Assembly (NCBI RefSeq): GCF_002086285.1
Contig: NZ_MVHU01000001.1
Span: forward strand, 248,001 to 312,000
DNA from: Mycolicibacter kumamotonensis
GTDB lineage: Bacteria > Actinomycetota > Actinomycetes > Mycobacteriales > Mycobacteriaceae
DNA length: 64,000 nt
Direction: 5' to 3'
The position numbers and the translations under genes were made by a program. The notes under the pieces were generated by a model, which worked only from the letters and a program-made list of their open reading frames with translations, had not been told where the DNA came from and made no database searches. Shown piece by piece: positions 34,698 through 43,973 of the stretch. The first letter of the stretch is position 1. Each line of letters starts with the position of its first letter.

Positions 34698-35540
34698 GTG
34701 CGTGCCCAGTACCTGTCTTCCCCGCATGTGGTCGTCGGTATCGACGGTTCACGCGCAGCGATGCAAGCCGTCATGTGGGCCCTCGACGAGGCCGTCGACC
34801 GCGACATTCCGCTGGTGCTGGTGTACGCACTCGGGGACAACGACGACGTCGCGGCCGCCGAGAGCTCGGTCCGCACTGCGATCAACGCGATCGAATCGAC
34901 CGGTAAACCGGCCAAGGTAGAGGCCGAGATCATGCGCTGTCCCCCGGCCACCGCACTGTTGGACGCATCCCGATCGGCGGCCTTGGTGTGCGTCGGTTCC
35001 ATCGGCTTCAAACACGCCACCCACGGCCGGATCGGATCCACCGCGGCGGCCTTGGCGGTCGCAGCGCATTGCCCGGTGGCGGTCGTGCCGCGATGCGCCC
35101 GTCCGGGCCCGGACGGCGCGGGGCTGGTGCTCGCCGTGGTGGACGGTTCACCGGCGAGCGACGCCGTCCTCGAACAAGGGGTGGCCGAAGCGCGACTGCG
35201 ATCTGCGCCGCTGCGCGTTTTCACTCTGCAGCAGCCCCCGCACACCGGCCCCGAAGACCCCGGCCCGGCGCTGGACCAGCGCGTCGCCGCCGACCTCGCG
35301 AACCGGGTGGCCAGCTTGCGGGCAGGCCAGCCAGATCTCGACATCGACGCGGTCTGTGAACACAGGGGCCTGCTCAATTTCCTGGAGCACCTGCACCGGA
35401 GCACGACGCCGATCCAACTGATCGTGGTGGATCCGCAGCGTCCCGGTCCCGCCGATGTATTGCTGGGACCGCCCGGACGGGCCGTGCTGGAAGCCACCGG
35501 CTGCACCCTGATGTTCTGCGATCGGAGATGCTGGTTGTGA
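34698..35540 (+). CDS. Universal stress protein with a degenerate second domain
   Basis: The protein has 280 residues from the GTG at 34698, which lies 10 bp after the nitroreductase stop. Domain 1 ([19 protein letters not shown] ... GSIGFKHATHGRIGST) keeps most UspA features; domain 2 (LVLAVVDGSPASDAVLEQG) lacks the G-x2-G-x9-GS loop, ending PADVLLGPPGRAVLEATGC. It resembles Rv2028c (279 aa) in size and layout. An ATG at 34659 in the same frame would overlap the upstream gene by 29 bp. It probably shares the nitroreductase transcript. Confidence 0.82.
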   Translation: MRAQYLSSPHVVVGIDGSRAAMQAVMWALDEAVDRDIPLVLVYALGDNDDVAAAESSVRTAINAIESTGKPAKVEAEIMRCPPATALLDASRSAALVCVGSIGFKHATHGRIGSTAAALAVAAHCPVAVVPRCARPGPDGAGLVLAVVDGSPASDAVLEQGVAEARLRSAPLRVFTLQQPPHTGPEDPGPALDQRVAADLANRVASLRAGQPDLDIDAVCEHRGLLNFLEHLHRSTTPIQLIVVDPQRPGPADVLLGPPGRAVLEATGCTLMFCDRRCWL

Positions 35541-35555
35541 GCCGGCTTCCCGCTG

Positions 35556-37556
35556 TCAGCCGATGTGCAGCGGGTCGATCTGTACCCGCACCGGATGGTG
35601 CGACCCGCGGGCACTGAGCACCCCGATTCCGTGGCGCAAAGCCGCCGCCAGTGACAGGCCGTGGTCGCGTCCCACCCGGGCCAGCATCCGGATCACCGGC
35701 AGCTCATCCGGGACACCGGCGGGGCGCCGCACCCCCGGCGGCAGCGGCACCGGGCCGAGCACCTCGGCGCCGTCGGGCAGCCGCGCCTGCTCCAGCAGCG
35801 CCGTCACCGAATCCGGGTCACCGTCCAGGGCCGCGATGTGCACCGCCGGCGGTAGGCCGACTTCGGCGCGGGTGGTCAGCTCGGCGTCGGCGTGGCCGAC
35901 CGGATCCCACCGGATGAGGGCCTGCACCGTCGGGATCGACGAGTCGGCGACCACCGTCACCGCCCCGCCGGCGTCGCGGTCGCGTACCAGCGCTGCTGCG
36001 GCCATCCAGCGCCGCAACGTGTCCTCGGCGGCACGCAGGTCCTGTCGGCCCAGCAGCGCCCAACTGTCCAGCAGCAGCGCCGCCCCGTAGCCCTGCGGGG
36101 TGCGCGGTTCGGCGCCGGGCGTGGCGATCACCAGTGCGGGGCCGTCGCCGGTGTGATCGACGATGGTCTCACCGGCGGAGGTGACGACCGGGGTCCCGGG
36201 GAAGGCGCGGCCGAGTTCTTCGGCGGTGCGCCGAGCGCCGACGACCACCGCCCGCACGGCATCGGACCCGCAGCGTGCGCACCGCAGCGCCGGGTCGACC
36301 CGGCCGCACCAGCGACAGACGGCGGCACCGCCGCGTTCCGGCAGTGACAGCGGACCGGTGCAGTGCCGGCAGCGGGCGATGGTGCGGCAGCGTCCGCAGG
36401 CCAGGGACGGCACATAGCCGCGCCGCGGCACCTGCACCAGCACCGGTGCACCCGCGGCCAGTGCGCTGCGCGCGCTCTGCAATGCCACCGAGGGCAGCCG
36501 GGCGGTGCGCGCTGCGGCATCGCGCTCTTCGGCGTATCCGGTGTCGTCGAGGGCCACCACCCGCGGCGCGGCCGCCCGCAGCACCGTCCGGGTGGCCACC
36601 ACGTCATGCGCCCACCCCGTACGGACCAGCGCGTGCGCCTCGGCGGTGCGCCCGTACCCGCCGATCAGCGCCGCGCACCCCGCCAGGTGGGCCCGCAGCA
36701 TCGCCACCTCACGGGCGTGCGGATAGGGTGCCCGCGGCTCGGCAAGGCTGTCATCGCCGTCGTCCCAGACCATGACCAGTCCCAGCTCGGCAAGCGGGGC
36801 GAACACCGCACTGCGGGTGCCGATCACCAGGCGGGCCCCACCGCGCAGCACCGACAACCAGCGCCGGTAGCGGGTGGCGGGTCCCAGGCCCGCCGACAGC
36901 GCCACCACCGCCGACTCGTCGATCCGGGCCGTCGCGGCGCTGCACAGCGCGTCGATGTCGCGTTGGTCGGGCACGATCGCCAGGGCGGTGCGCCCGGCCC
37001 GGATGGCGGACACCGCAGCCTCGGCGAAGCGGTCGGTCCACGAATCACCGGGCAGCACCTGCCACACCGCCCGCGCCGCCCGCCCCTGCCCGAGCGCCGC
37101 CAGGAAGGGCTCGCCCGCCCGGTAGCGCTGCCAGCCCGCGGGATCGACCGGTGCGGGCACGGGGGTCTGCGCCGGGGTCACCGCCTCGCGCTCCACCCGG
37201 GCGTGCCGCGGCGGTACCGCCAGCCTCAGCACGTCAGCCCGGCTGCCGGCGTAGCGGGCCGCCACCGCCTCCACCAGCCGGCGGACTTCGGCGGTGAGCA
37301 CCGGTTCGCTGGAGATCACCCGCTCCAGCCGGCCCAGCTTGCCGACATGGTCGGTGTCAGCACGGCGCTCCCAGATGTAGGCGTCGACCAGCCGGCCGTG
37401 GAAGCGCACCCGCACCCGCACGCCGGGCTGAGCATCCTCGGCCTGCTCCGGCGTGACGAGGTAGTCGAACTCACGGTCCAGGTGCGGCACCGAGAGCATC
37501 GGCAGCACCCGGGCCACGGGTCCAGCGGTCTCGCTGGGTTTGCTGTCGACGCTCAC
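35556..37556 (-). CDS. priA: Primosomal protein N' (PriA), actinobacterial form without Walker A
   Basis: The 666-residue protein has the PriA 3'-binding domain (about 15-115: RVLPMLSVPHLDREFDYLVTP) and a helicase-like core. The Walker A motif is lost: VLPGDSWTDRFAEAAV stands where GxTGSGKT is expected, and the DEAH box reads WDDGDDSLAEP. Eight Cys form the zinc cluster (CGRCRTIARCRHC; CRWCGRVDPALRCARCG). Rv1402 is also annotated as a probable PriA lacking helicase motifs. It likely keeps DNA-structure recognition for replication restart without helicase activity. It starts with a GTG. Confidence 0.92.
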   Translation of the reverse strand: MSVDSKPSETAGPVARVLPMLSVPHLDREFDYLVTPEQAEDAQPGVRVRVRFHGRLVDAYIWERRADTDHVGKLGRLERVISSEPVLTAEVRRLVEAVAARYAGSRADVLRLAVPPRHARVEREAVTPAQTPVPAPVDPAGWQRYRAGEPFLAALGQGRAARAVWQVLPGDSWTDRFAEAAVSAIRAGRTALAIVPDQRDIDALCSAATARIDESAVVALSAGLGPATRYRRWLSVLRGGARLVIGTRSAVFAPLAELGLVMVWDDGDDSLAEPRAPYPHAREVAMLRAHLAGCAALIGGYGRTAEAHALVRTGWAHDVVATRTVLRAAAPRVVALDDTGYAEERDAAARTARLPSVALQSARSALAAGAPVLVQVPRRGYVPSLACGRCRTIARCRHCTGPLSLPERGGAAVCRWCGRVDPALRCARCGSDAVRAVVVGARRTAEELGRAFPGTPVVTSAGETIVDHTGDGPALVIATPGAEPRTPQGYGAALLLDSWALLGRQDLRAAEDTLRRWMAAAALVRDRDAGGAVTVVADSSIPTVQALIRWDPVGHADAELTTRAEVGLPPAVHIAALDGDPDSVTALLEQARLPDGAEVLGPVPLPPGVRRPAGVPDELPVIRMLARVGRDHGLSLAAALRHGIGVLSARGSHHPVRVQIDPLHIG

Positions 37557-37666
37557 CCCGCAGGTCTAGCAGACTGCGCCGACCGCGGCAGCCGCCGGAT
37601 CACACCCGCGGTGGTCTGTGGATCGGCGACCGCGCCGTCGGTCACCCCCAATTACCTTGCTGCGGT

Positions 37667-39082
37667 ATGCCCGAGGAGCGCGGGGCCCACGCGGAGGCGG
37701 CACGCGACCGCGAAGGCGCACTGATAGCTCGAGAGCACGCCTCGGCGCGTACCGATCGGCTGCTGTCGGCGACGCTGCGCGAGGTGGTTCACGGCAACGC
37801 CGACGGCCGTCGCCGGCTTGAGGCCATCGGCGCCGAGATCCGCGATGCGCTGGACGATCAGCGCGGCCTGGCCTGCGACACCCCGGCCGGCGCCCGCCAA
37901 TTCCAGCTCTTTCTGGCCGCCAAGACCCGAGACATCCGCCGGGTGGTCGCCGACGCGGTCGCCGACGACCGCGCCGGTGCGGCGCTGCTAGGCGCGTTGA
38001 GTGCCGGCTATGCCGTCGGCTGCGAACCATTGAGCGCGCCCGCGGATCGGGAGCCGAGCACGCTTCGGGGCGTTTCGGCACGGGCGCGTGATCGGATCAA
38101 CCGGCAACTGCTCGCCGACGACATCAGCCGGGTGGAGAACGCCACCGAGGCGATCAGCGCCGCGGATATGATCCGCTACGACAACGCGTTACGGGTCCGC
38201 GACGGGCTTCGGGTCAACGCGCGTGACGATGCAGACCCGGTGCTGCTGCTCGGTTATGACCCGGCGGCGTTCGGCGGTCGGGGCCGCGCTGCCATCGCGA
38301 TCGGCGATCCCGACGTCGCCGACAACACCACGGTGCTGGTGCCGGGGGCACACAGCAGCGTCCGCGACGGGTACCTGTCGCATCCCGACGGGGTGAACGT
38401 CTACCGCGAAGTGGTCCGCGCCGATCCCACCCGGTCGAATTCAGTCATCACCTGGATGGGCTACCGCGCCCCGGACAGTCTGCTTGATCCGTCGGTGGCA
38501 CAACCGAATTCGGCACGCGCAGGCGGGGCCCTGCTGGCCGCGGACATCGACGCCCTGCGGGCGGCGCACCGTGGCGCCTCGCACATCACGGTGATCGGGC
38601 ATTCCTACGGCTCGACGACGGTAGCCGACGCCGCGGCGGGCTTCGGGATGCGCGCCGACGACGTGGTGCTGGTCGGCTCGCCGGGCACCGACCTGGCGCG
38701 CAGCGCCAAGGACTTTCACCTACCCGACGGAGGGCACGTCTATGTGGGCGCGGCATCCTGGGACCCGGTCACCGGTTTCGCCGGTGAACCGCAGCTGCCC
38801 GTGCCCGGCACCGCGGCAACCCTGGGCCTGGGCCGCGATCCGGCCGACGACGGCTACGGCTCGACCCGGTTCAAAGCCGAGACACCGGGGCTGTCCTTCC
38901 CGACGGCCGGCCACAGTCACTACTTCACGCCGGGCACCGAGTCGCTGTTCAGCATCGCCGACATCGCCTCCGGCCACGGCGACGCGCTGGAGCACGACCA
39001 CATGACCGCTCCGCACCGCCGTCGGTTCCCGGCATTCGACCCGGAGCGGCTGCGCCCGGGGACCGGAGACCACCGGCATTGA
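37667..39082 (+). CDS. Alpha/beta-hydrolase with DUF1023 domain
   Basis: The 471-residue protein has an N-terminal helical, charged region (about 1-170) and a C-terminal alpha/beta-hydrolase domain with nucleophile elbow VIGHSYGSTTVADAA (near 310), preceded by TTVLVPGAHSSVRDGY and followed by VLVGSPGTDLA. A late His (SHYFTPGTESLF) may complete the triad. DUF1023 proteins are numerous in mycobacteria; their substrates are unknown. No signal peptide is visible. It starts 110 bp from the divergent priA. Confidence 0.8.
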   Translation: MPEERGAHAEAARDREGALIAREHASARTDRLLSATLREVVHGNADGRRRLEAIGAEIRDALDDQRGLACDTPAGARQFQLFLAAKTRDIRRVVADAVADDRAGAALLGALSAGYAVGCEPLSAPADREPSTLRGVSARARDRINRQLLADDISRVENATEAISAADMIRYDNALRVRDGLRVNARDDADPVLLLGYDPAAFGGRGRAAIAIGDPDVADNTTVLVPGAHSSVRDGYLSHPDGVNVYREVVRADPTRSNSVITWMGYRAPDSLLDPSVAQPNSARAGGALLAADIDALRAAHRGASHITVIGHSYGSTTVADAAAGFGMRADDVVLVGSPGTDLARSAKDFHLPDGGHVYVGAASWDPVTGFAGEPQLPVPGTAATLGLGRDPADDGYGSTRFKAETPGLSFPTAGHSHYFTPGTESLFSIADIASGHGDALEHDHMTAPHRRRFPAFDPERLRPGTGDHRH

Positions 39083-39095
39083 CCCCCAGCGGATT

Positions 39096-39818
39096 TCAGT
39101 GCTCTGCTGCCGGTTCGGCCGGGCCGGAGCGACCGAAGAAGAACCCGGCCGTGATGAGCATTTGCGCCGCCGCATACGTCCACCAGACCGGCGCCGCCAA
39201 CACCTCACTGTCCAAGACGAACCGGCCGGCTCCGATCATGGCGTCCGAAACCGCGAAGAACACCGCGCCCACCGCGGTCCAACGGGTGGGCAGCTTCGCC
39301 AGCAGCGCCGCGCACACCATGGCGCCGAGCACCACGACGTAGACCGTCACCGGGACCGTCATCTGTTCGCGGACCAGGCCGGGCCAGAACGACGCCAGCA
39401 GCGCCAGGCAGCTCACGCTGATCAGCCCCACCCCGATGAGCCTGCCCCGGGAAACCGTTGCCAGGGGAACCAACGCCCCCAGAAAACACAAGTGCGCCAG
39501 GAGGAATGCGGTCAGACCGGCGACGAACGACGGCTCCCACCACGGGATCGCCAGCAGCCAGTCGCCGGCGGCCGACAGGGTCAATGCGGGGATCAGCCAG
39601 CGCGCCTCACGCAGGATCGGGTGCGCGGCGGCGGCGACGACCAGCAACAGCGCCATCGACGACTTGAACGCCGGCTGGCCGACCCAGTGCCCGGTCAACG
39701 CCTCCCCCGGCGGCGACCGCAACGCCAGCACGGTCAGAAAGATGCCGTAACCCACACCGACCCAACCGGCCGCAGCCCAGGCGGTGGGAACCAGGCGCGT
39801 TGCGTACGGTGTTCTCAT
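39096..39818 (-). CDS. YhhN/TMEM86-family membrane protein (Rv1401-like)
   Basis: The product is up to 240 residues with about eight membrane helices and conserved [24 protein letters not shown] and [13 protein letters not shown], typical of the YhhN/TMEM86 family, in which the mammalian member is a lysoplasmalogenase. Bacterial function is not established. The ATG at 39818 overlaps the start codon of the divergent lipase gene within CATG, so a later start such as the GTG at 39755 is plausible; Rv1401 has only 200 residues. Confidence 0.8.
   Translation of the reverse strand: MRTPYATRLVPTAWAAAGWVGVGYGIFLTVLALRSPPGEALTGHWVGQPAFKSSMALLLVVAAAAHPILREARWLIPALTLSAAGDWLLAIPWWEPSFVAGLTAFLLAHLCFLGALVPLATVSRGRLIGVGLISVSCLALLASFWPGLVREQMTVPVTVYVVVLGAMVCAALLAKLPTRWTAVGAVFFAVSDAMIGAGRFVLDSEVLAAPVWWTYAAAQMLITAGFFFGRSGPAEPAAEH
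39805..39810 (+). promoter_or_regulatory. -10 element of a probable leaderless promoter for the lipase gene
   Basis: TACGGT ends 6 bases before the ATG at 39817; no ribosome site precedes the start codon. Confidence 0.35.
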
Positions 39819-40767
39819 GCCGCTCGCCGACGACGACTCCGCTATCGACCCCATAGTGCTGAAGGTACTGGACGCCGTCCCGTTCCGACTGACACTTGCC
39901 GACGGCATCGAGGCCGCGCGCCGCCAGATGCGTGACCTGCCGCGCCGCCCGGTGTATCCGGACCTGCCCAGCGACGACCGCGTCATCGCGGGGCCCGGCG
40001 GGGACCTGCCGGTGCGCATCTACCGGCCACCGAGTGCGGAAAACGGACCGGTCGGTGTGGTGGTGTTCTTCCACGGCGGCGGTTTCGTCGCCGGCGACCT
40101 CGACACCCACGACGGAACCGCCCGCCAGCACGCGGTCGACGCCGACGCGGTGGTGGTGTCGGTGGACTACCGGCTGGCCCCCGAACACCCGTTCCCGGCT
40201 GCCGTCGAGGACGCTCTGGCCGCCACCGAGTGGGTGGCGGCACACGCCGGCGAACTGGGCGGGGACCCGGCCCGGCTCGCGGTGGCCGGTGACTCGGCCG
40301 GCGGCAACCTGGCCGCGGTGGTGGCTCAGCTGGCCCGCGACGCGGGCGGCCCGGCGATCGCGTTTCAGCTGTTGTGGTACCCGGCCACCACTTACGACAT
40401 CACCTTGCCGTCCTTCACCGAGAACGCCCACGCACCGATCATCGACCGTGATGCGATCGCCGCGTTGACCCTGGCCTATGCCGGCGGGGTCGATCTCAGC
40501 GATCCGCCGCCGACGCTGGCGCCGGCGCGCGCTGTGAATCTGGCCGGCCTGCCGCCGGCCTACATCGCGGTGGCCGGCCACGACCCGCTGCGCGACGACG
40601 GCATCCGCTACGGCGAACTGCTGGCCGCCGCCGGGGTGCCGGTGCAGGTGCACAACGCCAAAACACTGGTGCACGGCTACCTGGGCTACGCCGGGGTGAT
40701 CCCGGCGGCTACCGAGGCCGCCGACCGCGGGCTGACGGCGTTGAAGACGGCCCTGAGGTCCGAATAG
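39817..40767 (+). CDS. Hormone-sensitive-lipase-family esterase (LipH/LipI type)
   Basis: The 316-residue alpha/beta-hydrolase has the oxyanion-hole motif [16 protein letters not shown], the nucleophile [15 protein letters not shown], the acid in [17 protein letters not shown], and the His in TLVHGYLGY. This is the layout of NlhH/LipH (Rv1399c) and LipI (Rv1400c), which sit at this place in M. tuberculosis, divergent from Rv1401. Such enzymes hydrolyse short acyl esters. Only one of the two paralogues is present here. No signal peptide is visible, so it is probably cytosolic. Confidence 0.9.
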   Translation: MPLADDDSAIDPIVLKVLDAVPFRLTLADGIEAARRQMRDLPRRPVYPDLPSDDRVIAGPGGDLPVRIYRPPSAENGPVGVVVFFHGGGFVAGDLDTHDGTARQHAVDADAVVVSVDYRLAPEHPFPAAVEDALAATEWVAAHAGELGGDPARLAVAGDSAGGNLAAVVAQLARDAGGPAIAFQLLWYPATTYDITLPSFTENAHAPIIDRDAIAALTLAYAGGVDLSDPPPTLAPARAVNLAGLPPAYIAVAGHDPLRDDGIRYGELLAAAGVPVQVHNAKTLVHGYLGYAGVIPAATEAADRGLTALKTALRSE

Positions 40768-40927
40768 TCCTGAGGCCGTGGCGGTGGCGTGAGGCCAGGT
40801 CACCCCTGGGCTCCCCCGACCTCGACCGGTCGTTTCGCGCCGGTCAGGCGCGCCGGATTCGGGTTAACGCGCACCGCCCCTCGGCGCGGCGCGCTACCGT
40901 CGAGCGTTAGAGCGACGAGGAGCCACC

Positions 40928-42478
40928 GTGACAGCCGTGACAGCAAAGCCCGACCACGAGGTGCTGATCGTCGGCGCCGGGTTCTCCGGCATCGGTGCCG
41001 CGATCGGCCTCGACCGCGCCGGCATGCCCGACTATCTGATCCTGGAGGCCGGTGACGGGGTCGGCGGCACCTGGCACTGGAACACCTATCCCGGTATCGC
41101 AGTGGATATTCCGTCGTTCTCGTATCAGTTCTCCTTCGAGCAGAGCACCGAGTGGTCGCGCACCTACGCACCGGGTCGGGAGCTGAAGAACTATGCCGAG
41201 CACTGCGTCGACAAGTACGGGCTGCGGTCGCGAATCCGGTTCGGCACCACGGTGCTTGCCGCGGTATTCGACGAGGAACACGGCTGGTGGCGGGTGGAAA
41301 CGCAGCCCGGCGGTTCAGCGAGGCTCGACGAAGGAGAGGCGAAGCTGGAACCGCCGCATCGGCACAGCGAAATGGTCACGGCCCGGTTCCTGATCAATGC
41401 CAGCGGGGTGCTCACCACACCCAATCTGCCCGATATCGACGGTGTCGACACGTTCGCCGGGGTGAGCATCCACACCGCGCGCTGGGACCATTCGCAAGAC
41501 CTGACCGGCAAGCGCGTCGCGGTGATCGGCACCGGGGCATCGGCGGTGCAGGTGATCCCCGAGATCGCGCCGATCGTCTCTGAGCTCACCGTTTTTCAGC
41601 GCACCCCGATCTGGTGCTTCCCGAAATTCGACGTACCGCTGGCGTCACCGCTGCGCTGGGCGATGAAGCTGCCCGGCGGCAAGTCGGTGCAGCGTCTGGT
41701 CAGTCAGGCCTTCGTCGAAGCGACCTTCCCCATCGCCGCGCAATATTTCACGGTGTTCCCGCTGGCCAAGCGGATGGAGTCGGCAGGGCGGGCGTACCTG
41801 CGCCGACAGGTGCGCGACCCAGTGGTGCGTGAGCAGCTCACCCCGCGCTACGCGGTGGGGTGCAAGCGCCCCGGCTTCCACAACACCTACCTGTCGACGT
41901 TCAACCGCGACAACGTGCGGTTGGTCGTCGACCCCATCGCTCGGATCACCCCCACCGGCGTCGTCACCGCCGACGGAACCGCCCACGACGTCGACGTCCT
42001 CATCCTGGCCACCGGGTTCAAGGTGATGGACAGCGACAACATCCCGACATTCGCCGTCACCGGGGCCGGCGGCCAGTCGCTGAGCCAATTCTGGGACGAG
42101 CACCGCCTGCAGGCCTACGAAGGGGTCAGCATCCCCGGATTCCCCAACCTGTTCAGCGTTTTCGGCCCGTACGGCTACGTCGGGTCGTCGTATTTCGCGC
42201 TGGTCGAGGCGCAGACCCATCACATCGTGCGCTGCCTGAAACGCGCTCGGCGGCGCGGCGCCACCAGGGTGGAGATCTCCGAGGCGGCCAACGCCCGCTA
42301 CTTCGACGAGATGATGAGCAAACGGCACCGCCAGGTGTTCTGGCAGGACAGCTGCCGGCTGGCCAACAGCTACTACTTCGACAAGAACGGCGACGTCCCG
42401 CTGCGGCCCACCACCACGGTGGAGGCCTACTGGCGCAGCCGGCGCTTCGATCTCGACGACTACCGGTTCAGCGCCTGA
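40928..42478 (+). CDS. Flavin-dependent Baeyer-Villiger monooxygenase (Rv1393c-like)
   Basis: The 516-residue protein has an FAD-binding GxGxxG (IVGAGFSGIGAAI) at the N-terminus, the Baeyer-Villiger fingerprint FxGxxxHxxxW as FAGVSIHTARW (near 180), and a second Rossmann motif for NADPH (AVIGTGASAVQVIPEI, near 200). Such enzymes insert oxygen next to ketones or oxidise heteroatoms; Rv1393c holds the same position beside metK in M. tuberculosis. It starts with the GTG at 40928 after GACGAGGAGCCACC. It is convergent with metK, with a strong hairpin between them. Confidence 0.9.
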   Translation: MTAVTAKPDHEVLIVGAGFSGIGAAIGLDRAGMPDYLILEAGDGVGGTWHWNTYPGIAVDIPSFSYQFSFEQSTEWSRTYAPGRELKNYAEHCVDKYGLRSRIRFGTTVLAAVFDEEHGWWRVETQPGGSARLDEGEAKLEPPHRHSEMVTARFLINASGVLTTPNLPDIDGVDTFAGVSIHTARWDHSQDLTGKRVAVIGTGASAVQVIPEIAPIVSELTVFQRTPIWCFPKFDVPLASPLRWAMKLPGGKSVQRLVSQAFVEATFPIAAQYFTVFPLAKRMESAGRAYLRRQVRDPVVREQLTPRYAVGCKRPGFHNTYLSTFNRDNVRLVVDPIARITPTGVVTADGTAHDVDVLILATGFKVMDSDNIPTFAVTGAGGQSLSQFWDEHRLQAYEGVSIPGFPNLFSVFGPYGYVGSSYFALVEAQTHHIVRCLKRARRRGATRVEISEAANARYFDEMMSKRHRQVFWQDSCRLANSYYFDKNGDVPLRPTTTVEAYWRSRRFDLDDYRFSA

Positions 42479-42489
42479 TCCTTACGGCC

Positions 42490-42543
42490 AGCAGACACAA
42501 AATCGCACGCCGCGGTGGCCGCGGGTGCGATTTTGTGTCTGCT
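42490..42543. terminator. Long perfect hairpin, bidirectional terminator between convergent genes
   Basis: AGCAGACACAAAATCGCAC (42490-42508) is perfectly complementary to 42525-42543, with an inner CCGCGG-TGG-CCGCGG stem. Because each arm carries a run of A or T, the structure can act in both directions: on the plus strand for the monooxygenase and on the minus strand for metK. Confidence 0.8.
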
Positions 42544-42560
42544 CGCGAAGAAGAGACGCG

Positions 42561-43772
42561 CTAGATGGCGCGCCTGAGCTCGTCGACCTTGTCGAGCCGT
42601 TCCCACGGCAGGTCGATGTCGGTGCGACCGAAGTGCCCGTAGGCGGCGGTCGGCGCGTAGATCGGACGCAGCAGGTCCAGGTCACGCACGATCGCGCCCG
42701 GGCGCAGGTCGAAGACCTCGGGCACGATCTTCTCGATCTTGACCGGGTCGACGGTGGCGGTGCCGAAGGTCTCGATGAACAGACCGACCGGGGCGGCCTT
42801 GCCGATGGCGTAGGCCACCTGGACCTCGACGCGCTGCGCCAGGCCGGCGGCGACGATGTTCTTGGCCACCCAACGCATCGCGTAGGCGGCCGAGCGGTCC
42901 ACCTTCGACGGGTCCTTGCCGGAGAAGGCGCCGCCGCCGTGGCGGGCCCAGCCGCCGTAGGTGTCGACGATGATCTTGCGTCCGGTCAGACCGGCGTCAC
43001 CCATCGGCCCGCCGACGACGAAGTTACCGGTCGGGTTGATCAGCACGCGCGTCGACGAGGAATCCAGCGTCTCGTGGGCGAGCTCGGCGAGCACCGTGGA
43101 GATGACGTGTTCCCGCAGATCGGGGTCGAGGGTGTTGACCAGGTCGATTCCCTCGGCGTGCTGGGTGGAGATGACCACGGTGTCCAGCCGGGTCGGGACG
43201 TCGTCTTCGTACTCGATGGTGACCTGAGTCTTGCCGTCGGGGCGCAGGTAGGCCAGCGTGCCATTCTTGCGGACCTCGGTCAGCCGACGCGACAGCCGGT
43301 GGGCCAGCGCGATGGGCAGCGGCATCAACTCCGGGGTGTCGGCGATCGCGTAGCCGAACATCAGGCCCTGGTCGCCGGCGCCTTGGGAGTCCAGCGGGTC
43401 GGCCGCACCTTCGACGCGGGCCTCGTGGGCGGTGTCCACGCCCTGAGCGATGTCGGGCGACTGCGCACCGATCCCGATGTTTACCCCGCAGCTGGCACCG
43501 TCGAAGCCCTTCTCCGACGAGTCGTAGCCGATCTCGAGGATGCGCTCGCGCACCGTGTTGGTGATGTTGGCGAACGCTTCGCGGGCGTTGGTCGTCACCT
43601 CACCGACCACGTGCACCTGGCCGGTGGTGACCAGGGTTTCCACCGCAACACGTGAACGAGGGTCATCGGCGAGCAGAGCGTCGAGCACCGAGTCGCTGAT
43701 GGCGTCGCAGATCTTGTCGGGGTGGCCCTCCGTCACCGACTCACTGGTGAACAGCCGTCCCTTTTCGCTCAC
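42561..43772 (-). CDS. metK: S-adenosylmethionine synthetase
   Basis: The 403-residue enzyme joins ATP and methionine to form SAM. It has [19 protein letters not shown] at the start, [12 protein letters not shown], the phosphate loop [23 protein letters not shown] (read in parts) and [19 protein letters not shown]. Length equals Rv1392. The start is the GTG at 43772 after GGAAGGCGACATT; the in-frame extension upstream lacks family similarity. The GTG lies in a GTGA overlap with an upstream small ORF that ends at 43769. Confidence 0.96.
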   Translation of the reverse strand: MSEKGRLFTSESVTEGHPDKICDAISDSVLDALLADDPRSRVAVETLVTTGQVHVVGEVTTNAREAFANITNTVRERILEIGYDSSEKGFDGASCGVNIGIGAQSPDIAQGVDTAHEARVEGAADPLDSQGAGDQGLMFGYAIADTPELMPLPIALAHRLSRRLTEVRKNGTLAYLRPDGKTQVTIEYEDDVPTRLDTVVISTQHAEGIDLVNTLDPDLREHVISTVLAELAHETLDSSSTRVLINPTGNFVVGGPMGDAGLTGRKIIVDTYGGWARHGGGAFSGKDPSKVDRSAAYAMRWVAKNIVAAGLAQRVEVQVAYAIGKAAPVGLFIETFGTATVDPVKIEKIVPEVFDLRPGAIVRDLDLLRPIYAPTAAYGHFGRTDIDLPWERLDKVDELRRAI

Positions 43773-43972
43773 AATGTCGCCTTCCGGGTAATCGATCCAA
43801 AAGTTAGCTCGGGCAAATATAGCTTTGCGGTCCTCGGGAGAGCCTGGCAGCCCGATGTGCATCCCCCGGTACGACGAGCCGGGTAATGGCTGTGCTGCCC
43901 CGCGTCCAGAAAATCCTCGACAACATCCCCCACGACGAGAAACCTGGACGACTCGGCCCTGCGAGCGCCCAC
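43769..43972 (-). CDS. Possible upstream ORF coupled to metK
   Basis: A frame of up to 67 codons (GTG at 43972, or 54 codons from the GTG at 43933) fills the metK leader and stops in a GTGA overlap with the metK start. A TAGAGT hexamer at 43971-43976 (minus) could be the promoter -10, which would favour the shorter start. The peptide has no recognised family. It may be a leader peptide or chance; I recognise no SAM riboswitch in these 200 bp. Confidence 0.3.
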   Translation of the reverse strand: MGARRAESSRFLVVGDVVEDFLDAGQHSHYPARRTGGCTSGCQALPRTAKLYLPELTFGSITRKATL

Positions 43973-43973
43973 T

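Noticed and set aside
43773..43971. SAM riboswitch in the metK leader
   Set aside because: I cannot fold the leader into any SAM riboswitch class I know, and a small ORF fills it. A covariance-model search would settle this.
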